Positions 19,099-28,255 are shown, counted from the first letter of the stretch. The stretch is 64,000 bases of DNA from Chryseobacterium phocaeense (GCF_900169075.1 NZ_LT827015.1:868001-932000), one strand, 5' to 3'. The notes: generated from the sequence alone by a model not told the origin. Numbers and translations are program-made.

Positions 19099-19229
19099 AT
19101 TTTGAGCAATTTACCAGCCATTAAAATAACAGCAGATAGGATAGTAAGTATACAATGAACGCTCGGGAGTGATGATGGCATAGATGAATTCCATATTTAA
19201 ATAATTTTTTGTTAAACAGTTCCTGTTGT

Positions 19230-20108
19230 TTATATCAGAAAGCTTTTCTGATTTCTCACAGCTCTGGCAGCTCTTTTCCTCGCTGTTTTCACTTTATACC
19301 GGAACCATTTTTCCTTTAAAATTTTCCGCATCAAATTGTCAAAATTCCGGATGACAATCATATTTTTAAATCCACGCCACTTTTCCAGAAGACTGGAAGG
19401 CAGAGCTCTTGTGGAAACAGAATACCCTTCAGTCTCATACTGGATGTAATGCCAGCAGCCTGAAGGGATGTACAGGGTTTCGCCAGGCTGCAGAACTGCT
19501 TCGTAACCCTCGAGATAGAGCAGGGCAGGAAATTCCCTGTAGTCAGGCTCTTTAATATCCGGCAGATTGTGAAAGTTATAAGGCAGTTTGTACATAAGAT
19601 CCGACTGTTCCCAGGGGAAAAGCCAGATCCTTTTGGTGCCTCGAAACTGGGTCAGAAAAACGTGGGACATGTCAATATCAATATGGTTTCGGGTAACGGA
19701 ACCTTCGCCGCCGAAGAACATAAAAGGCAGCCATTTCAGGATTTTACCATTGGTTACATCATTGTATATCAGATCATCTTTAAGTTCCGGCCTGATGTTA
19801 AGAAGGTTAAACAGAAAAAGTCTGTGTTCCGTAGGTCTGGTGCTGATCAGATCAAGGTATTCTGAAAATGTAGTCTGCCCGACAGGGCTGCTTGCCACCT
19901 TATCCAGAGATTCCAGTTCGCTTCCGTAAATATTAACCTTATGATTTCCTGCTATTCTCCTGAAATACTCATAATTCCACTTTTTAAATGCAGGACTTTC
20001 ACGGTCGATAAAATTTTCCATAATAACCGGAAAACGGGGTTTCATATGGTCTTTAATAAAGTCCTGGGAGCTTATCCGGTTGATTCTTTTTATCGCTGTC
20101 AGTCTCAT
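19230..20108 (-). CDS. JmjC-type cupin-like oxygenase
   Basis: A 292-residue cytoplasmic protein of the cupin-like (Cupin_8/JmjC) family of Fe(II)/2-oxoglutarate oxygenases. The metal triad is visible as His142-x-Asp144 (NHIDID) and His220 (SGCWHY); the N-terminal RFPVIMENFI stretch is also typical. Members hydroxylate proteins or small molecules, and the substrate here is unknown. Its promoter carries the palindrome CTACTAAATTAGTAG, which is nearly repeated upstream of the TSUP transporter gene 9 kb away, suggesting shared control and possibly a sulfur-related role. Basic C-terminal tail (KTARKRAARAVR). Confidence 0.85.
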   Translation of the reverse strand: MRLTAIKRINRISSQDFIKDHMKPRFPVIMENFIDRESPAFKKWNYEYFRRIAGNHKVNIYGSELESLDKVASSPVGQTTFSEYLDLISTRPTEHRLFLFNLLNIRPELKDDLIYNDVTNGKILKWLPFMFFGGEGSVTRNHIDIDMSHVFLTQFRGTKRIWLFPWEQSDLMYKLPYNFHNLPDIKEPDYREFPALLYLEGYEAVLQPGETLYIPSGCWHYIQYETEGYSVSTRALPSSLLEKWRGFKNMIVIRNFDNLMRKILKEKWFRYKVKTARKRAARAVRNQKSFLI

Positions 20109-20127
20109 AATCCTTTATTTAAAAGAA

Positions 20128-20135
20128 CAAATATA
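20128..20135 (-). promoter_or_regulatory. -7 element of JmjC gene
   Basis: TATATTTG on the minus strand, 20 bases before the ATG. The operator palindrome lies just upstream. Confidence 0.65.
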
Positions 20136-20142
20136 ATTATTA

Positions 20143-20165
20143 TCCTACTAAATTAGTAGACTAAT
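20143..20165 (-). promoter_or_regulatory. Candidate Rrf2-type operator
   Basis: Perfect palindrome CTACTAAATTAGTAG at 20145-20159 (7-bp arms, one central base). Read on the minus strand, the wider site ATTAGTCTACT-N6-GTAGGATAAT matches the site at 29401-29427 at all but one position outside the six-base centre. It sits immediately upstream of the -7 box. Confidence 0.65.
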
Positions 20166-20270
20166 GATGTTAAAAATGAAATTATACCCCGTTTTTTAGA
20201 ATTAAACGGATAAAAGCTTATATTTTAAAGCCTTTTTATTAAATTAGCACATCTAAAAAATTACCTAAAA

Positions 20271-21467
20271 ATGATCTCTGAAAAATATCTTCAACATTTA
20301 CAGAACGAACTGCAAAACATTGAGAATGACGGTCTTTACAAAAGAGAAAGAATCATCACTTCCCAGCAGAGTGCGGAAATTGAAGCGAACGGAAAAAAGC
20401 TTTTGAACTTTTGTGCGAATAATTATCTGGGCTTATCCAACAATCCGGAGGTGATGAAAGCTTCTCAGGATATGATAGCGTCCCACGGTTATGGAATGTC
20501 TTCCGTACGTTTTATCTGTGGAACTCAGGATATTCACAAGCAGCTGGAGAAAAAGATTGCAGATTTCCTGGGTCTTGAGGACACCATTCTTTATGCGGCA
20601 TGTTTTGATGCTAACGGAGGTGTTTTCGAGCCGTTGTTTACAGAAGAAGATGCTATTATTTCAGATGAATTAAACCATGCTTCTATTATTGATGGTATAC
20701 GTTTATGTAAATCAGCAAGATACCGTTATAAAAATAATAATATGGCTGATCTGGAAGCCCAGCTGATTGCAGCTTCCGAAAAGAATCACCGTTTCAAGAT
20801 CATCGTTACAGACGGGGTTTTCTCTATGGACGGTATTGTGGCTGACCTGAAGGGCGTTTGCGACCTGGCAGATAAATATGATGCTTTAGTAATGGTTGAT
20901 GATTCGCATGCTACAGGATTCATCGGGAAAACAGGACGTGGTACCCATGAAGCCAATGAAGTGATGGGAAGAGTAGATATTATCACTTCTACATTAGGGA
21001 AAGCTTTAGGCGGTGCTTTGGGTGGATTTACTTCCGGTAAAAAAGAGATCATCGATTTGCTGAGACAGCGTTCCCGTCCATATTTATTCTCCAATTCACT
21101 GGCTCCTGGTATCGTAGGTGCTGCTCTGAAAGTTTTGGATATGATTTCTGATGATACTTCACTTCGTGATCAGGTGATGGAAAATGCAGCTTATTTCAGA
21201 ACAGAAATGGTGGCTAAAGGATTTGATATTCCTGAAGGCGATGCAGCCATTGTTCCGGTGATGCTGTACGATGCACCTCTTGCTCAGAAAATGGCTGAAA
21301 AGCTTATGGATGAAGGGATTTACGTGATCGGATTCTTCTATCCGGTAGTTCCGAAAGGAAAAGCAAGAATCAGGGTACAGCTTTCCGCTGCCCATACAAG
21401 AGCCCATCTTGACAAAGCGATTGCCGCTTTTGAAAAAGTTGGAAAAGAGCTTGGTGTTATTTCTTAA
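20271..21467 (+). CDS. kbl: Glycine C-acetyltransferase (2-amino-3-ketobutyrate CoA ligase)
   Basis: PLP enzyme that converts 2-amino-3-ketobutyrate and CoA to glycine and acetyl-CoA in threonine degradation. The 398 residues show the alpha-oxoamine synthase fold: [14 protein letters not shown] near the start, HASIIDG with the ring-stacking His136, DDSHATG (His213) and the PLP lysine Lys244 in [10 protein letters not shown]. The partner threonine dehydrogenase gene is not adjacent. Related enzymes (8-amino-7-oxononanoate synthase, serine palmitoyltransferase) are less likely given the N-terminal sequence. Confidence 0.94.
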   Translation: MISEKYLQHLQNELQNIENDGLYKRERIITSQQSAEIEANGKKLLNFCANNYLGLSNNPEVMKASQDMIASHGYGMSSVRFICGTQDIHKQLEKKIADFLGLEDTILYAACFDANGGVFEPLFTEEDAIISDELNHASIIDGIRLCKSARYRYKNNNMADLEAQLIAASEKNHRFKIIVTDGVFSMDGIVADLKGVCDLADKYDALVMVDDSHATGFIGKTGRGTHEANEVMGRVDIITSTLGKALGGALGGFTSGKKEIIDLLRQRSRPYLFSNSLAPGIVGAALKVLDMISDDTSLRDQVMENAAYFRTEMVAKGFDIPEGDAAIVPVMLYDAPLAQKMAEKLMDEGIYVIGFFYPVVPKGKARIRVQLSAAHTRAHLDKAIAAFEKVGKELGVIS

Positions 21468-21629
21468 TTGATCTTTCAGCATACAGATGCTTCGATTTCG
21501 ATCAGCATGACCGTTTTCATTACGTTTTGACTTTAAAAAAAAGGAAGAATTTAATGATGTTGGGGTTATGCAGGACGCAATCGGAGCATTTTTATCATTA
21601 TTTCTAACAAATATTTTTGTTATTAACAT

Positions 21630-21637
21630 TATATTTG
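21630..21637 (+). promoter_or_regulatory. -7 element of hemJ-like gene
   Basis: TATATTTG, 23 bases before the ATG at 21653. Confidence 0.6.
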
Positions 21638-21652
21638 CCATTATTTTAAAAA

Positions 21653-22204
21653 ATGCTTTACACAATAATCAAAGCACTGCATATTATCTTTATGGTAAGC
21701 TATTTTGCGGGTATTTTTTATCTCGTGAGAATTTTCGTTTACTACAAGGATACCGATGAATTTGCAGAAGAGAAAAAGAAAATCCTTAGAGAACAGTACA
21801 CGTTCATGGCGAGAAGGCTGTGGAATATTATTACGGTTCCTGCGGGCGTTATTATGGCTGTCTGTGGAATTGTCATGATTTTTCTGAATACCGGGCTGAT
21901 GAAAATGCCGTGGTTTCATTTAAAACTGACCTTTCTGATCGGTCTTGCAGTCTACCATTACTGGTGCTGGAAAAAAGTCCTGAAACTGAAAGAACTGAAC
22001 GGAGGAACCATAGAAACACCCAATATCAAGCTGAGACAGGCCAATGAAATAGCAACATTTATTCTGTTCCTGGTGGTGTTTACCGTGATCCTGAAATCGT
22101 TAGTAATTGAGTACTGGTGGCAATTAATCGCCGGATTTTTCGTTCTTGTATTTCTGATCATGATGACCGTAAAACTCGTTAATAAAAAAAAGAAAAACAA
22201 ATAA
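21653..22204 (+). CDS. hemJ: HemJ/CopD-like membrane protein, putative protoporphyrinogen oxidase
   Basis: A 183-residue protein with four to five membrane helices whose N-terminus (KALHIIFMVSYFAGIFYLVR) matches the UPF0093/HemJ family, including conserved His10 and the FYLVRxFVY stretch. HemJ proteins oxidise protoporphyrinogen IX in the inner membrane and bind b-type heme. Databases often label them CopD family. The C-terminal Lys-rich tail is cytoplasmic. Assignment rests on length and N-terminal pattern. Confidence 0.75.
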   Translation: MLYTIIKALHIIFMVSYFAGIFYLVRIFVYYKDTDEFAEEKKKILREQYTFMARRLWNIITVPAGVIMAVCGIVMIFLNTGLMKMPWFHLKLTFLIGLAVYHYWCWKKVLKLKELNGGTIETPNIKLRQANEIATFILFLVVFTVILKSLVIEYWWQLIAGFFVLVFLIMMTVKLVNKKKKNK

Positions 22205-22286
22205 TTGTTCTGGGTAAGATTTTTCATAAGTACGGTACTACCTATTACATGAATACATTTTACCTTTTACATTTTACAAAAAAACT

Positions 22287-23015
22287 ATGATTGCAATTTT
22301 AAAAAAGGAACTTTGGAGTTACTTTGGAAACTGGAGCGCATGGGTAATTATCGGTGCATTCAGTCTTATCACAGCTCTTTTCCTGTTTTTTTTCGAGAAT
22401 GATTCCAATATTTTCGATATCGGGATGGCTTCTCTGCAGAGCTATTTCGTTCTCGTTCCATGGCTCCTGATGTTTATCATTCCTGCCCTTTCTATGAAAA
22501 CTTTTGCAGAAGAACAGCAGACGGGAACCCTGAACTGGCTTTTTTCACAACCTTTAAAAGTATCAGAACTGGTGACCGGGAAGTTTTTTTCCGTGTGGAT
22601 CGTTGGCGTTTTATGTCTTATTCCATCACTGATTTACCTTTATACCATCTATGTTCTTGGCGTTCCTGCCGGAAATTTGGATTTTGGGATGACGTTTGGA
22701 AGCTATATCGGATTGATTATACTGATTGCAGCATTTTCAGGAGTGGGAATTTTAGCCTCCTCACTGTCGCAGAACCAGATCATGGCTTATCTGCTGGGCG
22801 TTTTCATGTGTTTTATTATGTACTTCGGGATAGAGCAGCTGGCCAGCTATAAACTGCTGGGCGGAGCAGACTTTATTCTTCAGAATATAGGATTTTATCA
22901 GCATTTTCTTGGATTTACGAGGGGCCTTATCGATTTTAAGGATGTAGCTTATTTTATCCTGATCATTGGAGCAACATTGCTGTTGTCTAACCATTTTATC
23001 ACTAAAAAGAAGTAG
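22287..23015 (+). CDS. gldF: Gliding motility-associated ABC transporter permease GldF
   Basis: ABC-2 type permease of 242 residues with six predicted membrane helices and the family signature after helix 2, EEQQTGTLNWLFSQPLKVSE. In Flavobacterium johnsoniae GldF works with GldG and the ATPase GldA. gldG follows after 4 bases, while gldA is not linked, as is usual. The genus is generally non-gliding, so the complex probably has another or a residual role. Confidence 0.9.
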   Translation: MIAILKKELWSYFGNWSAWVIIGAFSLITALFLFFFENDSNIFDIGMASLQSYFVLVPWLLMFIIPALSMKTFAEEQQTGTLNWLFSQPLKVSELVTGKFFSVWIVGVLCLIPSLIYLYTIYVLGVPAGNLDFGMTFGSYIGLIILIAAFSGVGILASSLSQNQIMAYLLGVFMCFIMYFGIEQLASYKLLGGADFILQNIGFYQHFLGFTRGLIDFKDVAYFILIIGATLLLSNHFITKKK

Positions 23016-23019
23016 TACG

Positions 23020-24690
23020 ATGAAGAAGTTCAATATAAAATCCCCGTTAGGAATTTTCCTGATTGTAATAGTACCTTTAGTGGTTCTGCTTACTTATTCC
23101 GGAATCAGGTTAGATTTAACGAAAGAAAAAAGATACACCCTTTCAGACAGTACGGTAAAAGTACTGGAATCAGTAAAAAAACCGCTTACGATAGATGTTT
23201 ATCTTGAAGGAGATTTCCCGGCAAGCTTTAAACAGCTTCAGAATGAAACCAGATTCATGCTGGAAGAATTCAGGAAGATCAATCCAAAAATAGATTTTAA
23301 ATTTATTGACCCCATTAAAACAAAAATGTCTCAGGACACTTTGATGGCGATGGGCATGCAGCCTTCCGTTCTTCCGGATATCAAAGACGGGAAGATCTCA
23401 CAGATTACTCTTTTTCCTTATGCCGTAATAAAGTATAACAAGAATGGAGTTTCTATCCCGTTGGTGGTACAGCAGGCGGGAATAGATGCAGACCAGCAGC
23501 TGACCAGATCCATAGAAGGTCTGGAATACAGTCTGGTTTCCAATATCAAGAATATAGCAACGGACAGGAGAAAGAAAGTAGGAATTCTGGTCAATCATGA
23601 TGAGCTGAGCCCTGAAGAATTCCACGGATTTATGCAGCTGGCTATGGAAAATTATGATGCAGGTCCTGTAATTCCGAAAAACCAGACCGAACTAACCCTG
23701 GAAGACCTTCCTTTGCTGAAGCAGATGAGCGCACTGGTCATTGCAAAGCCCAGAAAAGCATTTACAGATAATGAAAAAGTAATCCTGGACCAGTTTATTA
23801 TGAACGGGGGAAAAACACTTTGGATGATTGATGCGGTAAATGCTGAAATGGATACGCTGACAAGATCGCAGAAAGTGATGCCTTTCCCTGTAGATATTAA
23901 TATGACGGATTTCTTTTTCAATTATGGAATCAGGATCAATCCGGCTTTGGTGAAAGATGTTAAGAAATTTGCACTGCTGAAACTGGTTACCGGTGAAGTA
24001 GGAGGGAATCCGCAGTATACAAGCCTTCCGTGGCCATATTTCCCTCTTGGAATTGCTGAAAACGACAACCCGATTACTAAGAATATCAATCCGGTGAAAT
24101 TTGAGTTTCCAACTTCAATTGATACATTGGGAGGAAGAAAAAACATCAGGACCCGTGTTCTTTTTGAATCCAGTGAAAGAACGCTTCTGAAGCAGGTTCC
24201 CAACTATGTAGACCTTAAGGAAATTGCCAGTGTGGACAGCCTTGGACAAATGGAAAAGCCAAGTACGCCAAAGATCTTTGCAGTGGCATTGGAAGGGAAG
24301 TTTAATTCTGCTTACGCTTCAAGAATCGAAAGAAAAGGCTATCCCGGTTTTAAAAGCCAGAGCCCTGAAAATAAAATGATCGTGATTGCTGACGGAGATG
24401 TCGGAAGAAATAAAATGCACAAAGGTGAGCCGCTTCCGATGGGAATTGACCGCCTGACGAATCAGGAGTTCGGAAACGAACAGTTCCTGAGAAATGCTTT
24501 GGATTATCTTCTGGACGACAGCAACCTGATGGCGCTCAGAAATAGGAATATTGAAGAAAGACTTCTCGACAGAAACCGCATTACGGAAGAAAAAACAAAC
24601 TGGCAGTGGCTGAATCTGCTCTTACCTTTGGTAGTCATCGGCCTTCTGGGAGGATTGTTCTTCTGGATGAGGAAAAAGAAGTTTGGATAA
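23020..24690 (+). CDS. gldG: Gliding motility-associated ABC transporter substrate-binding protein GldG
   Basis: A 556-residue protein with an N-terminal membrane anchor (LGIFLIVIVPLVVLLTYSGIR), a large extracytoplasmic GldG domain (segments TKEKRYTLSDSTVKVLES, VYLEGDFPASFKQL) and a second helix close to the C-terminus (LNLLLPLVVIGLLGGLFFWM). The ATG at 23020 fits the gldF spacing; a longer frame from 22966 would overlap gldF and add a Cys-rich stretch not seen in the family. Operon with gldF. Confidence 0.93.
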   Translation: MKKFNIKSPLGIFLIVIVPLVVLLTYSGIRLDLTKEKRYTLSDSTVKVLESVKKPLTIDVYLEGDFPASFKQLQNETRFMLEEFRKINPKIDFKFIDPIKTKMSQDTLMAMGMQPSVLPDIKDGKISQITLFPYAVIKYNKNGVSIPLVVQQAGIDADQQLTRSIEGLEYSLVSNIKNIATDRRKKVGILVNHDELSPEEFHGFMQLAMENYDAGPVIPKNQTELTLEDLPLLKQMSALVIAKPRKAFTDNEKVILDQFIMNGGKTLWMIDAVNAEMDTLTRSQKVMPFPVDINMTDFFFNYGIRINPALVKDVKKFALLKLVTGEVGGNPQYTSLPWPYFPLGIAENDNPITKNINPVKFEFPTSIDTLGGRKNIRTRVLFESSERTLLKQVPNYVDLKEIASVDSLGQMEKPSTPKIFAVALEGKFNSAYASRIERKGYPGFKSQSPENKMIVIADGDVGRNKMHKGEPLPMGIDRLTNQEFGNEQFLRNALDYLLDDSNLMALRNRNIEERLLDRNRITEEKTNWQWLNLLLPLVVIGLLGGLFFWMRKKKFG

Positions 24691-24693
24691 TAT

Positions 24694-24724
24694 AAAAAGA
24701 GAAGCCGTGAGGTTTCTCTTTTTT
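24694..24724 (+). terminator. Terminator after gldG
   Basis: AAAAAGAGAA / TTCTCTTTTT stem extended by three inner pairs (one G-T wobble), GTGA loop, T run; starts 3 bases after the stop. Confidence 0.85.
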
Positions 24725-24736
24725 ATTATTTACCTG

Positions 24737-24964
24737 AGTTCGGGATAAGAGATTTCTGTTTTTATCATTTGGTAAGGAAGTCTGAGGGCAGAAGAGGGAA
24801 GTTATTGAAGTCTGAAAGCAGAAGTTTAAAACAATTTTATTCATTTTTAAAGCCAGCTTTATCAAATTCTATGGCTGGTGTTTAATATGAATGTCTGGTA
24901 TTAACTTCCAGCCTCATTCTTCCAGCTTCCAGCCAACTTCACCTTAAATTTCTTATCCCGAACT
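24737..24964. repeat. 228-bp element with 19-bp terminal inverted repeats
   Basis: AGTTCGGGATAAGAGATTT at 24737-24755 and its reverse complement, with one mismatch, at 24946-24964. The inside is non-coding and contains further partial inverted repeats built from GAAG/CTTCC motifs and an AGCCA / TGGCT hairpin. MITE-like, with no transposase inside. Confidence 0.6.
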
Positions 24965-24996
24965 TAAGTTATTTATGAAATAATGAGGATATCTGT

Positions 24997-25440
24997 TTAT
25001 GTATTTGAATATTTGAAAGGAATATTGACGATATCAGTTACCTTTTCTCCCCGGTTATTTTTTCCGGCTTCCCATTTAATCTTATCGGTGGCTTTTTCAG
25101 CTGCTTTTTTCACTTCGGCTTTGAAAACCTCATTCCCGCCGTAAGTTGAAACATTTAATACATTGCCTTCAGGATTTACTTTCACGATAATTTTTGTAAT
25201 CATCAATTTATCAAGGGACTTAAGGGCATCTTTGTTTATATTTTTCCTGATATTTTCAATAAATGCCTTATTTCCACCGGGATACTGAGCCGGAAAAGCA
25301 ACGGTAGGAGGTGGTGGAACCGACATGTCCTGAGGCTGCCGGGATTCAAATTTGTCTTTAACTTTTTCTTCTTTCTTTACTTTTTGTGCAAACCCGATTC
25401 CGAACATGAACATCAGAATCAGTAAGATTATTTTTTTCAT
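24997..25440 (-). CDS. TonB C-terminal-like periplasmic protein
   Basis: A 147-residue exported protein: signal peptide (MKKIILLILMFMFGIGFAQ), a Lys/Glu-rich and Pro-containing linker (VPPPPTV) and a C-terminal fold of the TonB C-terminal domain type (YPGGNKAFIENIRKNI ... VNPEGNVLNVSTYGG). It lacks the cytoplasmic/membrane anchor of a true TonB, so it is probably a soluble relative rather than an energy transducer. Start chosen at the ATG before the signal peptide, not the upstream in-frame one at 25476. Confidence 0.8.
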   Translation of the reverse strand: MKKIILLILMFMFGIGFAQKVKKEEKVKDKFESRQPQDMSVPPPPTVAFPAQYPGGNKAFIENIRKNINKDALKSLDKLMITKIIVKVNPEGNVLNVSTYGGNEVFKAEVKKAAEKATDKIKWEAGKNNRGEKVTDIVNIPFKYSNT

Positions 25441-25527
25441 AGTAATTGTGATTATTAATGAAAATGACAGGATCAATATAAAGAATGAATAGCCTTTTTA
25501 CAAGAGCTATTCATTCTCATTGCTTAA

Positions 25528-25716
25528 TTAGCACCAAAATCCGCCACCGCAGGCATAATTATGGCAGCTGGTACCTCCTGTTGAAGGCGGACACATTCCC
25601 CAGCCATAGCTTCCGTCGTCATTAGCGTGACATAATTTCCATCCGTCACAAGGAGCTGCTACTGCTCCGCTTAGTGCCTTCATTTGGTTTCTTGAAAGTT
25701 TTTTTAAATTTCTCAT
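25528..25716 (-). CDS. Bacteriocin-like leader peptide, Cys-rich
   Basis: A 62-residue peptide. The N-terminus MRNLKKLSRNQMKALSGA has the form of the leader shared by many Chryseobacterium bacteriocin-like small proteins (MKNLKKLxR...KxIxGG), here with SGA in place of the double Gly. The remaining 43 residues are rich in Gly and hold six cysteines (23, 29, 42, 51, 56, 62) with a final FWC. Possibly a secreted disulfide-bonded or modified peptide; no dedicated maturation or export genes are adjacent. Function unproven. Confidence 0.7.
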   Translation of the reverse strand: MRNLKKLSRNQMKALSGAVAAPCDGWKLCHANDDGSYGWGMCPPSTGGTSCHNYACGGGFWC

Positions 25717-25895
25717 GATAATTTGTTTTTGGTTTTTCCTACTCTTTTGAAGCTTTTCGGATTCCGCTTATACAAATCCTAAGGTAGTGAATTTATTATT
25801 CCATTTCTGTTTTTTTTTAATAAAAATAATAATTAAGTTATTGGTGTATAGTGTTTTATCGTAATACCGGGCTTTCCGGAGCATGCAGTACAAAA

Positions 25896-25919
25896 AAAGA
25901 GAAACAATTGTTTCTCTTT
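25896..25919 (-). terminator. Perfect palindrome terminator
   Basis: A perfect 24-base palindrome with AAAGAGAAACAA as left arm. On the minus strand it is followed by a T run, fitting termination of the DUF2314-ankyrin gene. Confidence 0.75.
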
Positions 25920-25948
25920 AAAAATATATCTGATGTTATTAAAACAGA

Positions 25949-26767
25949 TTAATTCTCCAAAACCGGAATAATATGTTCCCATTTCAGCTGTTTCGCATAG
26001 TCAAGGGCCGTTTTTCCTTTCCCTGATCTTGCATTTTTATCAACTCCGGCTTCCAGAGCAATTTTCACTGAGGTCAGGTTTCCTGCAATGGTTTCCCTGT
26101 GCAGAAGCGTCAGCCCGTTTTCATCCGTATTGGTCAGCTCTTCCGGGTATTCCTGAAAGAATTTCTGGAATTCGCCATTCATATTTTTGCTCATAGGATG
26201 CTCCGTCAGGTTTTCGGGGTGCTCCTTTTGTCCGTTCACGATTAAAATATCATTGAAATCTCCGAAATCCAGCTGCCAGGCATCATCGTGCTCCTTTCTT
26301 TCATTTTCAGGCATATCGGCCCGCATTTTATGGATGGTAAATCCGCCGTAAGTTCTAGGTAAAGGACTTTCGGAGGAAGAGAACAATTTTGAAAGACCTT
26401 TTGGTTTTTTTACGTCAGGAGTAATCGCAAACAACCAATCGCTGATCTCACTGAGCGGAATTTCAAAATAATCCCCGGCTTTGATATTCGTAAGCTTATT
26501 TGGTTCATTGATGAGAAATCCGCTCACCGTTTCACCATCGAAATCAATTTCGTTAATCCACATATGTTCAACAATATCTTCTCCCGTTTCAGCATCTTTT
26601 TCACTGAATGATGCTTTTACACAGGAAAGATCAAGTGCCGGAATAATTCTTCTGTTTTCCCAGGATTGCTCCCTCCAGAAATATTTAAAGGTTTCTCTTG
26701 CTTTTTCATAGGCTTCAATCATCTTGGGATCCTGTCCGTCAGTGAATATAAAGGAATTCTCTTCCAT
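25949..26767 (-). CDS. DUF2314 and ankyrin-repeat protein
   Basis: A 272-residue cytoplasmic protein. Residues about 15-125 match DUF2314 (TFKYFWREQSWENRRIIPAL, HMWINEIDFDGETVSGFLIN), and the C-terminal 60 residues form two ankyrin repeats (ENGLTLLHRETIAGNLTSVK; KGKTALDYAKQLKW). No enzymatic residues are obvious. DUF2314 proteins often lie near toxin-immunity or phage-defence genes, but no toxin is seen here, so that link is only a possibility. Monocistronic. Confidence 0.82.
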   Translation of the reverse strand: MEENSFIFTDGQDPKMIEAYEKARETFKYFWREQSWENRRIIPALDLSCVKASFSEKDAETGEDIVEHMWINEIDFDGETVSGFLINEPNKLTNIKAGDYFEIPLSEISDWLFAITPDVKKPKGLSKLFSSSESPLPRTYGGFTIHKMRADMPENERKEHDDAWQLDFGDFNDILIVNGQKEHPENLTEHPMSKNMNGEFQKFFQEYPEELTNTDENGLTLLHRETIAGNLTSVKIALEAGVDKNARSGKGKTALDYAKQLKWEHIIPVLEN

Positions 26768-26807
26768 AATAATAATGAGTTAATATTAAGTATTGATTAC
26801 TGATAGT

Positions 26808-26851
26808 AATGCCGGGTTTAAAAGTTTTCTGAAACCCTTAAACCCGGCATT
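26808..26851. terminator. Hairpin between two minus-strand genes
   Basis: 14-bp perfect stem AATGCCGGGTTTAA / TTAAACCCGGCATT with a 16-base loop. Located downstream of the 26927-27601 gene. The T-rich side is on the plus strand, so terminator function for the minus gene is likely but not certain. Confidence 0.6.
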
Positions 26852-26926
26852 TTATTTTGATTAAAAATACAAAAAACAATAAAAACTAAAAAGCTATTGT
26901 TTTATATTTTTGTCTGATTATAGTAT

Positions 26927-27601
26927 TTAATATTCTTTTTCAGCTGTTTTTGGAAGCAGTGCGGCTGTTTTGTAATAGCTAATATCTGCATCAATCCGGT
27001 TTTGCAGATCCTTAAAACTAGCGTATTCATAATGTTCCCATTCCATATCATTATCTGGATTCGGGGTTTTATCTATCGCCAGTTCAAGTTTTCCGTCTTC
27101 CTGATAGCTGAATTCTATGGCGGCATATTTTTCGCCGTTTTCATCAAGATCATACCAGCATTTTGTTGTTCTTTCCGGCACCGGTTTCAGGGTTTCGTTG
27201 TCAAGGATCTGGGAGCAGATAAAATTTTCAGGATCATCCTCATAGAAAACGGTCTTTGAAATCAATGGTTTTTCATCTACAGCCAGTGAATACATTTTGT
27301 TCGTTGCAATAATGAAATTTCCCGCAGATTCTCTTCTTTCAATATCAAAAAGGTCAGATTTTTCTTTCAGATAATTGATGATTTGCTGCTCATTTTCGTC
27401 GTCACTCATGTAATAATTAATGCTGTAAATCTCATCTTCGGAAAGAAATTCTATCTCTTTCAGTACGTCAGAATCTTTTTCGTAATAGTATAAATGATAA
27501 TCATCAAGTTTTTCAGCTTTTGCTTTTGAAATCACTTCTCCAAAAATGTTTTTGTATACTTTTCTCATGCTTAGTTCGTTTAATGTTTTTAGTGTTGTCA
27601 T
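26927..27601 (-). CDS. Hypothetical protein
   Basis: No family was recognised. 224 residues from the chosen ATG; a second ATG at 27568 (MRKVYKNIFGEVISKAKAEK) is an equally possible start, and the reading frame stays open upstream to a TTG at 27727. The protein is acidic, soluble and rich in Tyr, Asp and Glu (DDYHLYYYEKDSD, NPDNDMEWEHYEY), with no signal peptide or membrane helix. It lies among other small acidic hypothetical proteins. Confidence 0.6.
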   Translation of the reverse strand: MTTLKTLNELSMRKVYKNIFGEVISKAKAEKLDDYHLYYYEKDSDVLKEIEFLSEDEIYSINYYMSDDENEQQIINYLKEKSDLFDIERRESAGNFIIATNKMYSLAVDEKPLISKTVFYEDDPENFICSQILDNETLKPVPERTTKCWYDLDENGEKYAAIEFSYQEDGKLELAIDKTPNPDNDMEWEHYEYASFKDLQNRIDADISYYKTAALLPKTAEKEY

Positions 27602-27837
27602 CGTGTTTATATCAAAGGGAATCAGGGGTGTTTTGCAAACCCTGAAATCCTCCATACGCTTAGATGGAATTATCTTAATTTGGTTAAGTTGGCTTTGGTA
27701 ATTTTTTATGCAGTTTTTTACGCACAAATTCTTCAGGATTACTGATCCTGAAATCTGAAGCCGTTTTTATAGTTTCGGTGGAAATTTGTTAGGTGGCATG
27801 CAGGTATCCCGGGCGGCATTTATATCCGCTGCATGAG

Positions 27838-27948
27838 TTATAGGGTCTTTATTCTGGTTGTCTGGATGACGTACCATTTATATTTTTTCCCATAGGCATG
27901 GATGCTGTCCACGAGCTTAAAACTCTCATTTCTATACTCAATTTTCAT
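27838..27948 (-). CDS. Small ORF, possible 5' gene remnant
   Basis: 36 codons beginning MKIEYRNESFKLVDSIHAYG, with an exact -7 box (27969-27976) 21 bases upstream. It ends abruptly after TTRIKTL. Downstream, other frames hold short protein-like stretches (for example EEFVRKKLHKKLPKP ending in a stop near 27660), so this may be the start of a decayed gene rather than a functional peptide. Confidence 0.35.
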   Translation of the reverse strand: MKIEYRNESFKLVDSIHAYGKKYKWYVIQTTRIKTL

Positions 27949-28255
27949 GGGGTTCGTTTTTCTAGCTTCAAATATATTTAAAATCAGAGAATTAAAGAAT
28001 AATATTTGATTTTTTTTAACGATGATTTTTTGAAAATAGTTTCCGCAAATTTCAAAAAGCACGTAAATAAGCGCTGGAAGGGCAATTTAAAATCTTAAAA
28101 AGAGACAATAATATTTTATGTATTCCTTTTCACGGTGTTGAACAAAAAATATATAGCACGATTATTGGCAGTATATGATTTGATTTCGTGCAATTTTTAA
28201 CCCTCTTTTCCTTGTTGCGAACAGAAATCTTTATCTGAAATGAGAATGTGTTGTT
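27949..28255. other. AT-rich intergenic region
   Basis: Contains the minus-strand -7 box TATATTTG at 27969-27976; no gene, hairpin or repeat was recognised in the rest. Confidence 0.4.
27969..27976 (-). promoter_or_regulatory. -7 element of small ORF
   Basis: TATATTTG on the minus strand, exact TAnnTTTG. Confidence 0.45.

Noticed and set aside
22966..23019. Upstream start for GldG inside gldF
   Set aside because: Would add 18 residues including CCC before the signal anchor; the ATG at 23020 gives the normal N-terminus and spacing.
24997..25440. True TonB energy transducer
   Set aside because: There is a cleavable-looking signal peptide and no long proline-rich spanner or exbB/exbD nearby, so only the C-terminal fold is TonB-like.
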